A stretch of DNA of 33,456 bases. Origin: Firmicutes bacterium UBA3930. GTDB lineage: Bacteria > Bacillota > Clostridia > Caldicoprobacterales > Caldicoprobacteraceae. Of the stretch, positions 31,919 through 33,456 are shown one piece after another. The stretch covers positions 5,330-38,785 of the forward strand of contig DGEI01000023.1 in assembly GCA_002385885.1 (NCBI GenBank). Direction: 5' to 3'. Position 1 is the stretch's first letter; every line of letters begins with the position of its first letter. The notes under the pieces are model-generated. The model did not search any database, was not told where the DNA came from, and saw only the letters and a program-made list of their open reading frames with translations. Position numbers and translations under genes: made by a program.

Positions 31919-32593
31919 CAGCAGGTGGCAGTGGTGGAGTATTCGGTCAATTATGGCACCCGTCATCTGCTCGTCATAGAACACATTTACCCACCTTGAG
32001 AACTCTATGTTGGTATTAATAATCACTGATTTGCGCTCATAACGCTCGGATATTACCTCAAACAGAAGCTGTGCCCCTATCCGATCGAGGGGTACATAGC
32101 CCCACTCGTCACAGATCAAAAGGTCGGCCTTGCTTAAGCTTCTTAAAAAGGTGGATAAGGTCCCGGCTTTCTTTAGCTCAGCCAGCTTGTTTACAAGTGC
32201 CGATGTCCTGAAAAACCTAACTTCCAAGCCCCTCTTACAGGCCTCTACACCTAGGGCAATGGAAAGGTGCGTCTTACCGGTACCTACGTTGCCATACATA
32301 ACGATATTGCTCTTGTTTGCTAAAAATTGGCACTCTCTTAGGTATTCCGGGGTGATGCCGCCAGGGAGCGTTACTTCATCAAACCTAAAGCTTTCAAAGG
32401 TCTTTATGGTATAAAAGCCGGCCTTCTTTAGCAGCTTATCCTTCCTTGTTTTCTCACGGTGTGTAATCTCTGATTGAAGAAGTTTAAGCAGGTATTCCTG
32501 GTGGCTGTCTGCCTGTATTTTATCCGACATTTCCACGATGTTTTTGCTTAAGCGAAGTCCCTTGCAGCAGGCGGCAATATCAGATATCAGCAT
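31868..32593 (-). CDS. istB: IS21-family helper ATPase IstB
   Basis: The 241-residue product has family length. It shows a Walker A motif YGNVGTGKTHLSIAL at about 98-112, Walker B LLICDEWGYVPLD at about 155-167, and the end part SVIINTNIEFSRWVNVFYDEQMTGAIIDRILHH (read in two pieces: sensor SVIINTNIEFSRW and AIIDRILHH). IstB is a DnaA/C-related AAA+ ATPase that helps IstA choose the target and transpose. Its start ATG overlaps the istA stop (ATGCTGA), the usual coupling in this family. No frameshift is seen. Confidence 0.93.
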   Translation of the reverse strand: MLISDIAACCKGLRLSKNIVEMSDKIQADSHQEYLLKLLQSEITHREKTRKDKLLKKAGFYTIKTFESFRFDEVTLPGGITPEYLRECQFLANKSNIVMYGNVGTGKTHLSIALGVEACKRGLEVRFFRTSALVNKLAELKKAGTLSTFLRSLSKADLLICDEWGYVPLDRIGAQLLFEVISERYERKSVIINTNIEFSRWVNVFYDEQMTGAIIDRILHHCHLLLFPGQSNRIRESGLDT

Positions 32594-33456
32594 CCTTTTA
32601 CACCTGCCTTTCCAAGGCTTTTGTCATAGGCCACAAGGTTGGGCTCATACCTTTTTAGCTGTGGTATATGCTCTGGTAGGCGTACCGGCTCAAGCTGCAG
32701 TACTTTTTCATGCAGCCGGCTGTGTAGATTTATTAGGCTGTCCACATCGGCGGCACCGTAGGATAGAGCAGTACTGACAGTCTCAACCGCCTTTTCAAAG
32801 CTGCTTCTTATTGTTAAATCAGCAATAGCCTTTAGCACTTTCCCTTTGTCTTGCTTGTTTAAATCCTCCATATACTCTTTCACAGGCTGTGGCAGCATAT
32901 GATATATGCCTGTATATTTTAATGCCCCCGGGCGTCGTGCCAGCTGGTTAAGGTAGGGCAGCCACTGCATGCTTTGCTGTTTATGGTTCCCGTAGAGCCT
33001 TTCGTGGCGCACTATCTCACGGTGGCTCTCATCAAGCACTATTACATGAAAAGCAGTCAGTTTAACCAATACATGCGCATTCGCATACTTAGGGGCTGCC
33101 GAGTATTCGTGTAAGCCTTTGTTAAGTAGAAATCTGCCATATCCGTTTGTCTTTACCGTTATGTATTTGCTTGTTTCAAAGGCTACTTTAGGTAATTCCA
33201 AAAGGGCTGCAGCGTCATCCTTGTAATGCTCTTCAATGGTCCCTTCCTTACGGTAATGCTCCCTTTTAGCATCTTCTTCGCACTGGATTAGAAGGTCTTT
33301 GTTAAATTCACTTAAATTCTCAAACCTTGGTACCGGTACCAGCATGTTTCGCCTGTGATACCCTACTTTGTTCTCTACATTACCCTTTTCATGCCCGGCA
33401 TCCACGTTGCAAAAGGCTGCCTCAAACCGGTAATGCTCCATAAACCGCAAGAAATC
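32587..33456 (-). CDS. istA: IS21-family transposase IstA, C-terminal part (5' end outside window)
   Basis: The frame is open to the right edge, so the gene is incomplete here; the M at 33450 is internal (DFLRFMEHY). Seen: the region just after the DDE catalytic core, FCNVDAGHEKGNVENKVGYHRR (in two pieces: GHEKGNVE carries the catalytic Glu, then NKVGYHRRN), and the C-terminal part with NKGLHEYSAAPKYANA and RHERLYGNHKQQSMQWLPY. These are typical IstA segments. The helix-turn-helix and first two Asp lie outside the window. The stop codon overlaps the istB start. Confidence 0.92.
   Translation of the reverse strand, partial: DFLRFMEHYRFEAAFCNVDAGHEKGNVENKVGYHRRNMLVPVPRFENLSEFNKDLLIQCEEDAKREHYRKEGTIEEHYKDDAAALLELPKVAFETSKYITVKTNGYGRFLLNKGLHEYSAAPKYANAHVLVKLTAFHVIVLDESHREIVRHERLYGNHKQQSMQWLPYLNQLARRPGALKYTGIYHMLPQPVKEYMEDLNKQDKGKVLKAIADLTIRSSFEKAVETVSTALSYGAADVDSLINLHSRLHEKVLQLEPVRLPEHIPQLKRYEPNLVAYDKSLGKAGVKGC

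Larger units (their letters stand above)
31767..33456 (-). mobile_element. IS21-family insertion sequence, partial (runs off the right edge)
   Basis: The istB and istA reading frames overlap on the minus strand, as in IS21. The istB-side end is probably near 31767, where TGTTTTTTGCAAACCC begins; TG is the usual IS21 end dinucleotide, and a second TTTTGCAAAA copy follows at 31794-31803, which fits the repeated end sequences of this family. The other end is outside the window, so the exact boundary and target duplication cannot be checked. Confidence 0.75.

Overview
The window looks like an accessory region of a Clostridia-type Firmicute chromosome, perhaps a Peptococcaceae-like lineage. Genes carry strong GGAGG-type ribosome binding sites, ATG/GTG/TTG starts are mixed, AT content is moderate to high, and IS256 and IS21 family elements are present. 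The lineage is inference. No rRNA, tRNA or CRISPR array was seen.

Layout. (1) 1-935: the 3' end of a repeat-type (beta-propeller-like) protein with its terminator, then a 28-residue membrane peptide gene on the minus strand. (2) 1403-6027: a run of five integron-type gene cassettes with no integron integrase in the window (CALIN-like). Each cassette begins with GTTRRRYG and ends with the exact 8-base reverse complement of its own start. Four complete attC sites are visible (three long ones of 169-173 bp from one repeat family, one short one of 77 bp) and the fifth is cut off. Cargo: a small split gene, two membrane-anchored proteins of unknown role, an Apea-like HEPN protein (RNTIVH motif) and a uracil-DNA-glycosylase-superfamily-like protein. 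Cassettes 1-3 also carry GC-rich hairpins with UCC-containing loops near both ends. (3) 6028-8662: remnants, namely a tyrosine recombinase lacking its catalytic C-terminus and an intact IS256-family element (7245-8654) with 8-bp target duplications.

(4) 8781-20957: a tight three-gene operon resembling a variant of class 1 DISARM. It has a 1722-residue DEAD/DEAH helicase with zinc motifs, a DUF1998-type region and an appended nuclease-like domain, then a DrmD-like SNF2 helicase, then a 1385-residue Eco57I/DrmMI-like DNA methylase. No separate drmA/drmB pair is present. (5) 20987-21363: a small PD-(D/E)xK nuclease gene on the opposite strand, bracketed by a perfect 15-bp inverted repeat and driven by a near-consensus promoter. 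(6) 21539-25679: a DUF6361-like protein and an 872-residue phospholipase-D-type protein with two HxK motifs. These may supply the DrmC-like part of the system.

(7) 26002-30119: an AT-rich three-gene operon coding a TPR-like protein, an Rsm22-like SAM methyltransferase with a possible C-terminal OB-fold, and a DUF1848 protein with a cysteine cluster. I cannot assign this to a named system; it is the best candidate for something undescribed. (8) 30330-33456: a PIN-domain protein, a divergent Fe-S uracil-DNA-glycosylase-like protein whose 3' end appears to run into an IS21 element, and that element's istB and partial istA.

Overall this is a defence/mobile-element island assembled from several acquisitions: a cassette array, a restriction-like operon and RNA/DNA-modifying modules, separated by insertion sequences.
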